Positions 9,037-17,865 of a stretch of 30,465 bases of DNA are shown one piece after another. The stretch is taken from the IMG/VR virus record IMGVR_UViG_3300021371_000072, positions 1-30,465 of that record; one strand, written 5' to 3'. Below the pieces are notes generated by a model. That model searched no databases, was not told the DNA's origin, and saw only the letters and a program-made list of their open reading frames with translations. Position numbers and translations under genes: made by a program. Positions within the stretch are counted from its first letter, which is position 1; each line of letters starts with the position of its first letter. The DNA is from a virus.

Positions 9037-9951
9037 ATGAGCTTATCGGTTAATTCAAACTATAGTGGAGGTGTATTTGGACAATACATTTCTGCTGCAT
9101 TAAAAGAAGCTAAATCCTTAGAGGGTTTAACTGTCTTAGAAAATATAAAATATAAACAATCAATCAGAAAAATGGCAGGAGCATCATTAGTAGCAGATGC
9201 AGAATGTAATTTTACACCAGCAGGTACTCTAGCTTTAACAGAAGCAGTTTTAGAGCCAAAGAATCTACAAATTAACGTAGACCTTTGTAAGAAAACTTTA
9301 TTATCAGGTTGGGAAGCAGAAGAAATGAAAGCAGGTGCTTTTAATAGAACTGCACCAACTTTTGACCAGTATGTATTAGCATACTTTGGAGAAATTATTG
9401 CTGATTCAGTAGAGGGTTCTATTTGGTCAGGTGCTGATGCAACGGCAGGTCAATTTGAGGGCTTTTTAACGGCTACTACAGGTGCTTTTGCAGTTAATGG
9501 TAACGTAGTACAAACTGACAACACAGGAGGTGCAGGAACGGCTTATACGGCTGCAAACATTATCTCTAACCTACAAACTTTAGTTGCAGGTATTCCTGCT
9601 AACGTATATGGTAGAGATGATTTAAGAATCTATATGAATATGAAAACTTACAGATTCTATATTTCTGCTATCTCTACATTAGGATATGTTAATGCTTACA
9701 ATATGCAAGGCGACTATGTACCAGTATTTGAGGGTATCACTATCCAACCTTGTCCAGGTATGCCAGATGATCAATTAGTAGCTGCTGAAACTTCTAACTT
9801 ATTCTATGGTACTGACTTACTATCTGATGATACAAATATCAAAATGCTTGATATGACTAGCTTAGATGGTTCAGACAATATGAGAGTTGTTGCTAAGTTC
9901 TCAGGAGGTGTTCAAGTAGGAATTGGTGCTGACGCAGTTCAACAAAACTAA
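9037..9951 (+). CDS. Major capsid protein (HK97-fold type)
   Basis: Protein of 304 aa with the size, composition and position of an HK97-fold major capsid protein: it follows protease and scaffold, and a stable hairpin comes after the stop. A short N-terminal arm (to about residue 30) leads into a long helical segment (QYISAALKEAKSLEGL). A central region with many aromatic and Gly residues, and a C-terminus rich in beta strands (MRVVAKFSGGVQVGIGADAV), fit the A- and P-domains. Its codons (for example CCAGGT and GGTGCT) look like those of an abundantly expressed gene. No long delta domain is seen, so scaffolding is supplied by the upstream gene. Confidence 0.85.
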   Translation: MSLSVNSNYSGGVFGQYISAALKEAKSLEGLTVLENIKYKQSIRKMAGASLVADAECNFTPAGTLALTEAVLEPKNLQINVDLCKKTLLSGWEAEEMKAGAFNRTAPTFDQYVLAYFGEIIADSVEGSIWSGADATAGQFEGFLTATTGAFAVNGNVVQTDNTGGAGTAYTAANIISNLQTLVAGIPANVYGRDDLRIYMNMKTYRFYISAISTLGYVNAYNMQGDYVPVFEGITIQPCPGMPDDQLVAAETSNLFYGTDLLSDDTNIKMLDMTSLDGSDNMRVVAKFSGGVQVGIGADAVQQN

Positions 9952-9964
9952 TAACTGATTTAAT

Positions 9965-9989
9965 GGAGAGAGGGTTTTTCCCTCTTTCC
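9965..9989 (+). terminator. Hairpin after the capsid gene (terminator or attenuator)
   Basis: A 10-bp stem (9965-9974 with 9980-9989, one G-U pair) closed by a five-T loop, 13 nt after the capsid stop. The downstream tract is short on T (CCTTAACTTTAAA), so it may attenuate transcription or protect the 3' end of capsid mRNA rather than terminate fully. Confidence 0.65.
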
Positions 9990-10009
9990 TTAACTTTAAA
10001 AAAAATAAT

Positions 10010-10576
10010 ATGTCTTGTAATTTAACAAAAGGAAGAAACATAACTTGTAGAGATACAGTTGGTGGAATCAAAGCAATTTACTTTGCACAGTTTGATGAAG
10101 TAGCTTCTTATATAACTGCTTCAGGAGAATTGACTGACTTTGACTTAGGTGCTTCTGATGACATATATAAATACACTTTAAAGAGGGGTACTGCTTCTTG
10201 CACAGAAACTTTAACAGGTTCTAGTGAGAATGGTACTGTATTTTATACACCATCAGTTAATATCAAACTACACAAATTAACAAAAGAAGATCAAAATCAA
10301 GTAAAACTATTAGCTTCTAATAGATTGGTTATCTTCTTAGAATTAAACGAAGTACTAACGGCTAACTCACATAATGTGTTATTAGCTTTAGGATTAGAGA
10401 ATGGAATGGAACTAAACGCAGGTACTAACGCAACAGGAACTGCATTTGGGGATATGAATGGTTACGACTGGACTTTTGATGGTATGGAAAGAGACCCTAT
10501 GCCAACAGTAGCTGACTATACTACAACTCCACTTGACAATTCTGCATTTACTTACCAAAGCATAGTAACTTCGTAA
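10010..10576 (+). CDS. Virion structural protein, candidate major tail tube protein
   Basis: Protein of 188 aa. The N-terminus (MSCNLTKGRNITCRDTVGGI, with Cys3 and Cys13) and the later blocks FYTPSVNIKLHKLTKEDQNQ and LALGLENGMELNAGT, then GTAFGDMNGYDWTFDGMER, match a protein family I know from Flavobacteriia phages beside the capsid gene. Alternating beta strands, small size and an abundant-protein codon pattern would suit a tail tube subunit or a head decoration protein. It follows the capsid gene after a hairpin and is closed by a strong terminator, so it is probably made in large amounts. The tube assignment is inferred. Confidence 0.5.
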   Translation: MSCNLTKGRNITCRDTVGGIKAIYFAQFDEVASYITASGELTDFDLGASDDIYKYTLKRGTASCTETLTGSSENGTVFYTPSVNIKLHKLTKEDQNQVKLLASNRLVIFLELNEVLTANSHNVLLALGLENGMELNAGTNATGTAFGDMNGYDWTFDGMERDPMPTVADYTTTPLDNSAFTYQSIVTS

Positions 10577-10600
10577 ACTATTGTTTTCATATTTCTTAGA

Positions 10601-10627
10601 GGGCTACTTCGGTAGTCCTTTTTTTTT
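10601..10627 (+). terminator. Strong intrinsic terminator with UUCG tetraloop
   Basis: Stem GGGCTAC (10601-10607) with GTAGTCC (10612-10618), one G-U pair, a C(TTCG)G tetraloop, and a run of nine T (10619-10627). It ends the protease-scaffold-capsid-tube unit; a new late-promoter motif begins one base later. Confidence 0.93.
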
Positions 10628-10659
10628 ATCAAACAAAAAAGACTTTTTTCTATTATATA
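10628..10659 (+). promoter_or_regulatory. Late-promoter motif P5 (ATCAAA-N17-TATTATATA)
   Basis: ATCAAA at 10628-10633 directly abuts the T-run of the terminator; TTCTATTATATA lies at 10648-10659, with a 17-nt spacer to TATTAT. The ATG of the next gene is 14 nt downstream. A terminator immediately followed by this motif is good evidence that a new transcript starts here. Confidence 0.8.
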
Positions 10660-10673
10660 GTAAGTAAACAATT

Positions 10674-11153
10674 ATGATACACGCAACAACAGATTCTAAT
10701 GCAGTTTTTATAGTAACTACAGAGGAGAAAAGAATTGATACTGGTGTACCATCTTCTCAGATAAGATATTTGTTTAAATTAACAAATGATATGTCTGAGA
10801 ATGTTGTTTATGCTTACGGACAAGGACAGTCAGTAAATGATAGATATACAAAGGTTGAAATTTTATCAGGTGCTAATGAAGTATATACAGGAACAGTAAA
10901 TTTTAGTCCTAGTGGTTATTGGACTTATGAAATATTTGAGGTGTCTTGGCAAGATTCTACAGTAACATTAGATGATAACCACGCACCTAAAACAGAAACA
11001 CAAGTATTAACTCCTCCTGCATCAGATAAAGGAGTAGTACAAGGAAGTATAGAAAAAGGAAAATTAAACGTAGCAGAAGCATCAGGATCAGAAGAAGTAC
11101 AATATACAGAACATTCTGCACCTACTGGTACGAATTACATATATGTTAGTTAA
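10674..11153 (+). CDS. Virion accessory protein, beta-rich
   Basis: Protein of 159 aa, mostly predicted beta strands (IRYLFKLTNDMSENVVYAYG, SGYWTYEIFEVSW), with an extended Pro/Thr/Glu-rich C-terminal tail. The layout resembles a small structural protein often found between capsid and portal genes in Bacteroidota phages. It is first in the transcript from the preceding promoter motif and is followed 13 nt later by another small structural gene. A head or tail accessory role is inferred from context; no named family is recognised. Confidence 0.5.
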   Translation: MIHATTDSNAVFIVTTEEKRIDTGVPSSQIRYLFKLTNDMSENVVYAYGQGQSVNDRYTKVEILSGANEVYTGTVNFSPSGYWTYEIFEVSWQDSTVTLDDNHAPKTETQVLTPPASDKGVVQGSIEKGKLNVAEASGSEEVQYTEHSAPTGTNYIYVS

Positions 11154-11166
11154 ATAAATAAAAAAA

Positions 11167-11430
11167 ATGGGAATAAAAAATACACAAGTTTTATTAAATG
11201 AACAATTAGGTCAGCAAAACGGAGTAGAAATATTTACAACTGCTGCACAGACAGGTAAAGATTACTATGCTATTTACTTTGTAAAAGATAGTGTTATATC
11301 TGCTATTACTATTACTGATTCAACAGGTTCTAGTAATTTACTTACAGATGTAGATGCAGGAATGACTTTGTTCGGTAAAGTTACTGCAATTACTCTTAGT
11401 AGTGGTTTAGCTATTGCATACAAAAACTAA
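11167..11430 (+). CDS. Small structural protein, possible decoration protein
   Basis: Protein of 87 aa with short beta strands and Gly/Ser/Thr-rich turns (DYYAIYFVKDSVISAITITD; GMTLFGKVTAITLSSGLAIA). Its composition suits a small capsid decoration or fibre-capping protein. It stands between two structural genes, with an A-rich leader (AATAAAAAAA) and no Shine-Dalgarno sequence. The function is not known; the structural role is inferred. Confidence 0.45.
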   Translation: MGIKNTQVLLNEQLGQQNGVEIFTTAAQTGKDYYAIYFVKDSVISAITITDSTGSSNLLTDVDAGMTLFGKVTAITLSSGLAIAYKN

Positions 11431-11433
11431 GAA

Positions 11434-11598
11434 ATGAAGTTATCATTAGGAATATCTTTACCAACTAGCAATAAGGGTGCTACACCTATTCAAAGACAAG
11501 CTAATGCCTTTAAAGCAAGAGTTATTGCTGATGGTGGAGTATTTGAAGCTAAGGCTTGTTTGATAGACCAATTAAAAATATTAAATAATATAGCATGA
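11434..11598 (+). CDS. Small 54-aa protein preceding the fibre genes
   Basis: Short ORF: ATG three bases after the previous stop and TGA overlapping the next ATG (ATGA), so it fills an otherwise unexplained 164-nt gap with coding-like codons. The C-terminal half (FKARVIADGGVFEAKACLID) resembles a short segment (RVxADGGxxEAxxCL) that I have seen at the start of Bacteroidota phage structural proteins. It probably works with the fibre proteins that follow, perhaps as a small assembly or attachment peptide. The role is unknown. Confidence 0.65.
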   Translation: MKLSLGISLPTSNKGATPIQRQANAFKARVIADGGVFEAKACLIDQLKILNNIA

Positions 11599-13241
11599 GT
11601 TTATTAGATGATGTAAGTATTGTAGTTACTCCAAATGGATATAAGGCAGGAACTTTGTATGGTGTTATACCTAGTAGTGGTGCTGCTGATATGGATGTTA
11701 CTAGAGCAACTGCTGGTACAAGAGTAGATGAGAATGGTTTAGTAAATTATGCTGAGGTTTTAGGAGGGGAAGAAGTAACTAATGGCGACTTTGCTACAGA
11801 TTTAAGTGGTTGGACTATTAATAATTGGGATTTATCTGAATGGACAAGTCAAGGATTACATTTACAAGAAGCAGCAGCAGGTCAATATGCAACTGCTACA
11901 CAAAACATACCTTTAGTAGTTGGTAAAACATATAATTACTCTGTAACTTTAGTGCAAAATGGTGCAGCTACAATATTATTACAACAAGGTAGTAACACTA
12001 CAATTTTAAGCATTAATTCATCAGGAACATATACAGGTACATTTGTTGCTAGTCAATCAGGAAATTTTGGTTTCAAAAATTTAGTTGATGTAAACAATGC
12101 AGATTGGTATATTTCTAATGTTTCATTAAAAGAAGTAAACAGAAACAACGTACCTCGTATAGACTACACAGGAGGAGGTTGTCCACATATATTAGCAGAG
12201 CCACAGAGGACTAATAGTTTTACTTATAGTGAAGATTTTAATCAGAGTTCTTGGTCTAAAATAGGAATTACAGTTACACCTAATTCATTAATAAGTCCTG
12301 ATGGCACACAAAATGCAGGTAAACTTGTCGCAACAAATGGTGCTTCAAATAAAATAATTTATCAATCAATATCTGCAAACACCTATACTGCTTCTGTATT
12401 TGCAAAAAAAGGAGAGTTTGAAGGTTTATTAATTGCAACTGGTACAACTGGTGCGTTTTTTAATTTAAATACATATGCTTACAGAACTCATTACACAAAT
12501 GCTCCAACAAGTTATAAAATTGAAAACTATGGTAATGGTTGGTATCGTTATAGTATAACTTTTACTCAATCATCTTCTGATAACCTATATATAGGTGTAA
12601 ACGACAATGTAAGCACAACTTTTGCAATAACTGGAAACGGAACAAGTGGTATTTATACATTTGGCGCACAATTAGAAGAAGGTTCTTACCCAACATCATA
12701 CATACCAACATCAGGAAGTACAGTTACAAGAAACGCTGACATCTTTCAAAGAGATGGTATAAGTAGTTTAATTAATAGTACAGAGGGGGTATTGTTTGCT
12801 GAAATGTCTGCTTTAGCTAATGATGGAACTTTTCGAATTATATCTTTGTCAGATGGCACTGGTTCTAATAGATTATGGTTATATTTTACAGTAGGAAGTA
12901 ATTTGATACAAGTTTTTGATGGCACTACTATTATGGCTCATACAATAGATGTTACAAATATGATAAAAGTAGCAGCAGTTTTTGATAGTAACGGAACGAG
13001 AATGTGGGTAAATGGCTCACAAGTAGGTTCAAATTCCTACGTTGGATTTAGTGGGTTTGACAGATTAAATTTTTCTTCTGAAAGTGGTAGTAATAATTTC
13101 TTTGGCAAAATAAAACAAGTACAAGTTTACGATACTGCATTAACAGATAATCAACTTATACAACTAACAGGAGAAGCAGGTACTCACTTTTTTGAATCTT
13201 ATTCAGAGATGGCAGAAACATTAACATATACAATACAATAA
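11595..13241 (+). CDS. Fibre/spike protein with CBM-like and LamG-like domains (paralogue 1)
   Basis: Protein of 548 aa. A short N-terminal anchor region (MDVTRATAGTRVDENGLV, about residues 34-51) is followed by a CBM-like jelly roll (about 55-195), a second beta-sandwich (about 205-375, starting HILAEPQRTNSFTYSEDF and ending in FGAQLEEGSYPTSYIPT) and a C-terminal concanavalin A/LamG-like domain (about 385-530, GKIKQVQVYDTALTD). This architecture is that of phage head-spike or fibre proteins that bind surface glycans. It is followed by a tandem paralogue with the same domain order. A placement on head or neck rather than tail tip is suggested by its neighbours (capsid unit and portal) but is not proven. 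Confidence 0.75.
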   Translation: MSLLDDVSIVVTPNGYKAGTLYGVIPSSGAADMDVTRATAGTRVDENGLVNYAEVLGGEEVTNGDFATDLSGWTINNWDLSEWTSQGLHLQEAAAGQYATATQNIPLVVGKTYNYSVTLVQNGAATILLQQGSNTTILSINSSGTYTGTFVASQSGNFGFKNLVDVNNADWYISNVSLKEVNRNNVPRIDYTGGGCPHILAEPQRTNSFTYSEDFNQSSWSKIGITVTPNSLISPDGTQNAGKLVATNGASNKIIYQSISANTYTASVFAKKGEFEGLLIATGTTGAFFNLNTYAYRTHYTNAPTSYKIENYGNGWYRYSITFTQSSSDNLYIGVNDNVSTTFAITGNGTSGIYTFGAQLEEGSYPTSYIPTSGSTVTRNADIFQRDGISSLINSTEGVLFAEMSALANDGTFRIISLSDGTGSNRLWLYFTVGSNLIQVFDGTTIMAHTIDVTNMIKVAAVFDSNGTRMWVNGSQVGSNSYVGFSGFDRLNFSSESGSNNFFGKIKQVQVYDTALTDNQLIQLTGEAGTHFFESYSEMAETLTYTIQ

Positions 13242-14845
13242 TGGCAAATGCAAGTTTACAAATAGGTAATGGTAATTGGGCAATAAAAGAAGATAATCTA
13301 TTAGGTTATAGTAAATCAGGTACAAGATTCTTACCAATACCAATAACAATGACTAGAGCAACATTAGGTACTAGAGTTAATCCTAGTGGCTTGATAGAAG
13401 ATGTAGCTTTGTTAGGTAGTGAGTTAGTTAGTTGTGGGGACTTTGCTTGTGCAGACCCTGATGCTGTTTGGAATAGGGGTACAGGTTGGACTATATCAGG
13501 AGGTTCTGCTAATTGTGATGGTAGTCAATCAAGTCAATCCAATTTATATCAAACAGGTATTGTTCCTATAAATATTTCTTATAAAGTAACATTTACTACA
13601 ACTGTTTCGGCAGGAGGAGTTACATTAGCAATAGGTGGTTCAAATGCACAAACTATTACAACAGAATCAGGAACTTATACTTTTACATCAAAAGCAACAA
13701 GTGGAGATTCTAATTTTTATTTTTCTGCTAATTCAGATTTTATTGGCTCAATATCTAACGTATCAGTAAAAGAAGCAACAATAGATGGTTTAGCAAGAGT
13801 AGATTATACAGATGGTACTGGTAGTTTATTAGTAGAACCTCAAAGGACTAATTTAGTTACTTATAGTCAAGATACAAGTCAATGGACAGATTCAGGTATG
13901 ACTTATTCAGTTGATTATATTATAAGTCCTGATGGAACTTCTAATGGAAGTAAAGCTATTATTAATGATACTATAACATCATCAAACACAAGACCAATGA
14001 CTTCTGTTGCAGTAACAAGTGGAACAAATTATGTTTTTTCTGTTTTTGGTAAAGCTGATGAGTTTGATATGATAAATTTAGATTTTTCAAATTCTGCTTT
14101 TAGTAGTGTATCTGTAGATTACAATTTAACAAATGGAACTGTAACAAGTTTTACAGGTTCTCCTGTAAGTCAAGGTGTAGAAGATTATGGTAATGGGTGG
14201 TATAGGTGTTATGTAGTAGCAACAGCAATAGCAACAACTACTACTGCATTAATAATAAGGTTAGATGACAATCCAACAGGAGATGGTACAAGTGGATTAT
14301 ATTTGTGGGGCGCACAAGCAGAAGCAGGCTCTTACCCAACTTCTTACATAAAAACACAAGGTTCATCAGTAACTAGAAACGCAGACCTATACGAAAAGAC
14401 AGGTATTAGTAATTTGATAAATAGTACAGAGGGGGTTTTGTTTGTTGAAGCAAAAACAATTTACGATAGTTCTACATCAAGAAGAATAAGTTTGTCAGAT
14501 GGAAGTATAAATAATAGAGTAATGTTGGAATTTGACGAAACTACAGAAAATACAATTAAAGCAGTTATTACTACAGGTGGTGTTAATTCTGCTATAATGA
14601 CTTTTGCAGCATCAGATTTATCTCAATACAATAAAATTGCTATAAAATATAAATTAAATGATTTTTCTATTTGGTTTAATGGAACGGAAGTGGTTACTGA
14701 TTCTTCAGGAGGTGTGCCAACAGGATTAACACAACTCGTATTAGATGGAGGAGATGGTAGTAATTTTTTCTATGGAGAAGTAAAACAACTACAAGTATTT
14801 AAAACAGCACTATCAGATTCAGAATTAGCAACACTAACAACATAA
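13241..14845 (+). CDS. Fibre/spike protein with CBM-like and LamG-like domains (paralogue 2)
   Basis: Protein of 534 aa, a clear paralogue of the preceding protein. Shared landmarks are MTRATLGTRVNPSGLIEDV at the anchor, SLLVEPQRTNLVTYSQD in the middle, AGSYPTSYIKTQGSSVTRNAD and LINSTEGVLF before the LamG-like domain, and EVKQLQVFKTALSDSE at the end. The first CBM-like region is the most divergent (including a Cys pair in SCGDFACADPD), which is what specialisation for a different glycan would produce. It overlaps the first paralogue by one base (TAATG). It is probably a second receptor-binding spike. That the pair arose by duplication is inferred from shared order and motifs. Confidence 0.75.
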   Translation: MANASLQIGNGNWAIKEDNLLGYSKSGTRFLPIPITMTRATLGTRVNPSGLIEDVALLGSELVSCGDFACADPDAVWNRGTGWTISGGSANCDGSQSSQSNLYQTGIVPINISYKVTFTTTVSAGGVTLAIGGSNAQTITTESGTYTFTSKATSGDSNFYFSANSDFIGSISNVSVKEATIDGLARVDYTDGTGSLLVEPQRTNLVTYSQDTSQWTDSGMTYSVDYIISPDGTSNGSKAIINDTITSSNTRPMTSVAVTSGTNYVFSVFGKADEFDMINLDFSNSAFSSVSVDYNLTNGTVTSFTGSPVSQGVEDYGNGWYRCYVVATAIATTTTALIIRLDDNPTGDGTSGLYLWGAQAEAGSYPTSYIKTQGSSVTRNADLYEKTGISNLINSTEGVLFVEAKTIYDSSTSRRISLSDGSINNRVMLEFDETTENTIKAVITTGGVNSAIMTFAASDLSQYNKIAIKYKLNDFSIWFNGTEVVTDSSGGVPTGLTQLVLDGGDGSNFFYGEVKQLQVFKTALSDSELATLTT

Positions 14846-14849
14846 TAAA

Positions 14850-15209
14850 ATGAATATATATAAATTACAATATACAGACAAAGCAACAGGAGATGCTGAC
14901 TTACTATCTAAAGGTACTTATGAAGTAGTAACTGAAGAAGGTGTTACTCAAGATGTTTACAGAAATGGTACACAAGCTATAGTTTACATAGGTAAGATAG
15001 TAGAGATACCTGCAACTTATGATGATGAAGGACACGAGATTACTCCTCCTGTTTATTATGATGGAGTATTCTACGACTTAATGACTACAGAAGAATTTGA
15101 CTTTGGAAATAATGAGATATTTCCAACAGATTGCGTACATTCGTTTGCAGGGTATGAGAAAAATGCTGAGGGTACTGACATTGATCCTGAAGAACTAGAA
15201 GAAATATAA
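14850..15209 (+). CDS. Conserved-type acidic phage protein next to portal
   Basis: Protein of 119 aa, acidic, especially at the C-terminus (NAEGTDIDPEELEEI). Visible blocks are YKLQYTDKATGDADLLSKG at the start and FPTDCVHSFAGYEKN near the end. I recall similar small proteins ahead of portal genes in Bacteroidota phages but know no function. It starts 4 nt after the second fibre gene and stops 3 nt before the portal ATG. A chaperone for the fibres or portal is possible but speculative. Confidence 0.5.
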   Translation: MNIYKLQYTDKATGDADLLSKGTYEVVTEEGVTQDVYRNGTQAIVYIGKIVEIPATYDDEGHEITPPVYYDGVFYDLMTTEEFDFGNNEIFPTDCVHSFAGYEKNAEGTDIDPEELEEI

Positions 15210-15212
15210 AAT

Positions 15213-17285
15213 ATGGAAAATATACTAAGTGTAGATTTATCAAGTGAAACAAGTCCTATCGTACAAGAAGTACGAGGTAGGGAATATATAGAGTATGGTA
15301 CTGAGGATTGGAGAAACCTTTACCCACAGTTCTTAATAGACCTCTACTATAATTCTAGTACACACGCAGCTATTATAAATACTACTTCTGAGATGATAGC
15401 AGGAGAGGACATAGTAGTAGAAGAAAGCGAAAACTTAGAACAATTTGTTAAACTTAAAAAATTCTTTGCAGAAGCTAATGGTAAAGAAACACTACACGAG
15501 GTAATTAAAAAACTTTCATTTGACTTTAAGCTACAAGGTGCATTTGCAATACACATTATTTGGAATAAAGCTAAAACAGAAATAGCTGAGATTTACCACG
15601 TACCAGTAGAAAGAGTTAGGGCATCACGACCTAATTCTATGGGCGTTGTAGATTGCTTTTATGTATGTTCTGATTGGAGTAACACAAGAACAAACAAACC
15701 AGTAAAGATAGCAGCATTTAATACTAAGGATAGAACTAATCCTAGTCAGTTATTATACTCAGGTCTTTACAGTCCTAATATGGACATTTACCATACTCCT
15801 GATTATCTTGCTGCAAACAACTGGGCATTAGTAGATCAAAGAGTTGCTGAGTTTCATTTAAACAATATATCTAATGGTTTTTCAGGAAGCTATATGATTA
15901 GCTTTGCAAATGGAGTACCTACACAAGAGGAGAGATTTCAAATAGAGAGAAGTTTAGCTGAGAAGTTTACAGGTGCTAGTAATTCAGGAAAGTTTGTATT
16001 AACTTTTTCAGATGATAAAACTAGAACTCCTGAGATTACACCAATTACTGTAAGCAACGCAGACAAGCAATATCTTGCGTTACAAGAACTTTTAGTACAA
16101 AACATACTAACAGGTCATAGAGTTACTTCTCCTATGCTTATGGGTATTAAAAACGATACAGGGCTAGGTTCTAATGTTGATGAGATGAACGCAGCATTTG
16201 AGATATACTTAAATACAGTAGTTGTACCTTATCAAAAACACATATTAAAAACATTATCTAAAATATTTGAGGTTAATGGTATGAACTTACCAATATCTTT
16301 TGTACAAGCTAAACCTATTACATCTAAGTTTACAATAGAAGATATGAAAGAGGTAATGACACAAGATGAAATTAGAGAAGAACTAGGTCTTAAACCTTTA
16401 GCAGAAGAAGAACTAACGGCAGAGGATGATAACTATAATTTAGAAAAAGTAGGTACAATAGTTTCTGATGGTAAAGAGTTACCTTTATTTGACACTATAG
16501 AAGAAGCTGAAGCTGAAGCAGAAAGATTAGGATGTAGTGGACATCACATACATACGCAAGATGGTAAAGAATACTTTATGCCGTGTGCAAACCACGATCA
16601 ACTAATAGATTTAAAAGATTGTGATTGTGGTAAGAACAAAGGTAAATGCAACAAAAGTTGTTACGAGAAAACTGAGTTAGATGCTTTCTTAGAAACTGTT
16701 GAGGATATACCTGAGGGTTGGGAACTAATAGATGAAGAAGTAGTAGATGGAGAACACGCAGATTTTGACTTTGAAGAAGAACTAAATCAGATAGCTTCTG
16801 AGAAGATAGAGTTAGCTACTACTGGAGTTGCTAGACCTGATAGTAAATCAGAGCAAGATGGTATATCTAAAAAGACATACGACTATTATAGAGTAAGATA
16901 TGTATATGCACAAGATAACTTCTTAACTAGAAAGTCAGGTAAACAAAGAGATTTTTGCAAAAAAATGTTAGAATCAAAAAAATTATATCGCAAGGAAGAT
17001 ATTTCTAGAATGAGTACAAAAAGAGTTAATCCAGGTTGGGGTAAAGGAGGTGCAGATACTTATGATATATTCTTATATAAAGGTGGTGGTAATTGTCATC
17101 ACTTTTGGCTAAGACAAATATACAGAACAGAACTAGGTATATCTGTAAGTACAAAGATTAAAGATGCAGATTTAGTAGGATATACTAAAGCTAGATCAGA
17201 GGGGTTTACTGCTAAGAAGAACGACAAAAGAGTAGCTATAGCACCTAAGAGAATGAAGAATAACGGATTTGTAAAAAAGAGATAA
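15213..17285 (+). CDS. Portal protein with Cys/His-rich and C-terminal morphogenesis-like extensions
   Basis: Protein of 690 aa. Residues 1 to about 400 look like an SPP1-type portal: YPQFLIDLYYNSSTHAAIIN near the start, a clip/wing region, and LTGHRVTSPMLMGIKNDTGL in the tunnel-loop area, followed by acidic helices. Two additions follow. Residues about 438-485 are Cys/His-rich (GCSGHHIHTQDG, MPCANHDQ, then CDCGKNKGKCNKSC) and look able to bind metal. Residues about 538-690 are basic and hold FLTRKSGKQRDFCKKML, YRKEDISRMS, VNPGWGKGGADTYDI and CHHFWLRQ. An ASEKIELA segment (about 528-535) links them. The ring forms the head vertex for DNA entry. The role of the extensions is unknown. Confidence 0.8.
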   Translation: MENILSVDLSSETSPIVQEVRGREYIEYGTEDWRNLYPQFLIDLYYNSSTHAAIINTTSEMIAGEDIVVEESENLEQFVKLKKFFAEANGKETLHEVIKKLSFDFKLQGAFAIHIIWNKAKTEIAEIYHVPVERVRASRPNSMGVVDCFYVCSDWSNTRTNKPVKIAAFNTKDRTNPSQLLYSGLYSPNMDIYHTPDYLAANNWALVDQRVAEFHLNNISNGFSGSYMISFANGVPTQEERFQIERSLAEKFTGASNSGKFVLTFSDDKTRTPEITPITVSNADKQYLALQELLVQNILTGHRVTSPMLMGIKNDTGLGSNVDEMNAAFEIYLNTVVVPYQKHILKTLSKIFEVNGMNLPISFVQAKPITSKFTIEDMKEVMTQDEIREELGLKPLAEEELTAEDDNYNLEKVGTIVSDGKELPLFDTIEEAEAEAERLGCSGHHIHTQDGKEYFMPCANHDQLIDLKDCDCGKNKGKCNKSCYEKTELDAFLETVEDIPEGWELIDEEVVDGEHADFDFEEELNQIASEKIELATTGVARPDSKSEQDGISKKTYDYYRVRYVYAQDNFLTRKSGKQRDFCKKMLESKKLYRKEDISRMSTKRVNPGWGKGGADTYDIFLYKGGGNCHHFWLRQIYRTELGISVSTKIKDADLVGYTKARSEGFTAKKNDKRVAIAPKRMKNNGFVKKR

Positions 17286-17286
17286 T

Positions 17287-17865
17287 ATGGCATACGTTTT
17301 ATTTATATCAGAAGATAAACTAAAAGACAGTACAAGTATATATGGTTCAGTAGATAGTTCACTATTACTCCCATATGTACGACAAGCACAAAGACTGTAC
17401 TGCGAAACTAAGCTAGGCACAAAACTAACGCAGAAACTTAAAGACTTAATAGTAGCAGGTACAATAAATGATGTAGGTAATGAATACTATAAAGAATTAC
17501 TTAACGATTACATAGGAGATTATTTACCTAACATGAGTCTATACATGGCTATTCCATTTTTAAGATTTAAAATAGAAGCAGGGAATATATACTCTAAGAC
17601 ATCAGAAACTGGAGTAGCTTTAACAACTGCTGAATCACAACACATAAGAAGTGAGATACTTAACACAGGCGAGTATTTTATAGAGAGAATGATAGACTTT
17701 ATAAAAAACAATATTAGTCGTTTTCCTGAATATAATCTTAATTCTGGAAGTGATGTATCTCCTGATTCAAATGGTTTTTCATATCTAGGAATGAATTTAG
17801 AAAGACCAAAAGGACAAGGAGATAAGATAACACTAAGAGATTTTCTAACTCCTGATTTAACATAA
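17287..17865 (+). CDS. Head-tail connector (DUF6712-like)
   Basis: Protein of 192 aa. The pattern of an N-terminal LLPYVRQAQRLYCETKLGTK helix, then LTQKLKDL and the later YKELLNDYIGDYLPNMSLY, matches the DUF6712-like proteins found after portal genes in Bacteroidota phages, probably the adaptor between portal and tail. The helical first two thirds and extended C-terminus fit that fold. It begins one base after the portal stop and its stop overlaps the next small gene (TAATG), so it is translationally coupled to both. Confidence 0.7.
   Translation: MAYVLFISEDKLKDSTSIYGSVDSSLLLPYVRQAQRLYCETKLGTKLTQKLKDLIVAGTINDVGNEYYKELLNDYIGDYLPNMSLYMAIPFLRFKIEAGNIYSKTSETGVALTTAESQHIRSEILNTGEYFIERMIDFIKNNISRFPEYNLNSGSDVSPDSNGFSYLGMNLERPKGQGDKITLRDFLTPDLT

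Noticed and set aside
11595-14845. Diversity-generating retroelement acting on the fibre genes
   Set aside because: No reverse transcriptase gene and no template repeat with adenine-specific changes was seen.
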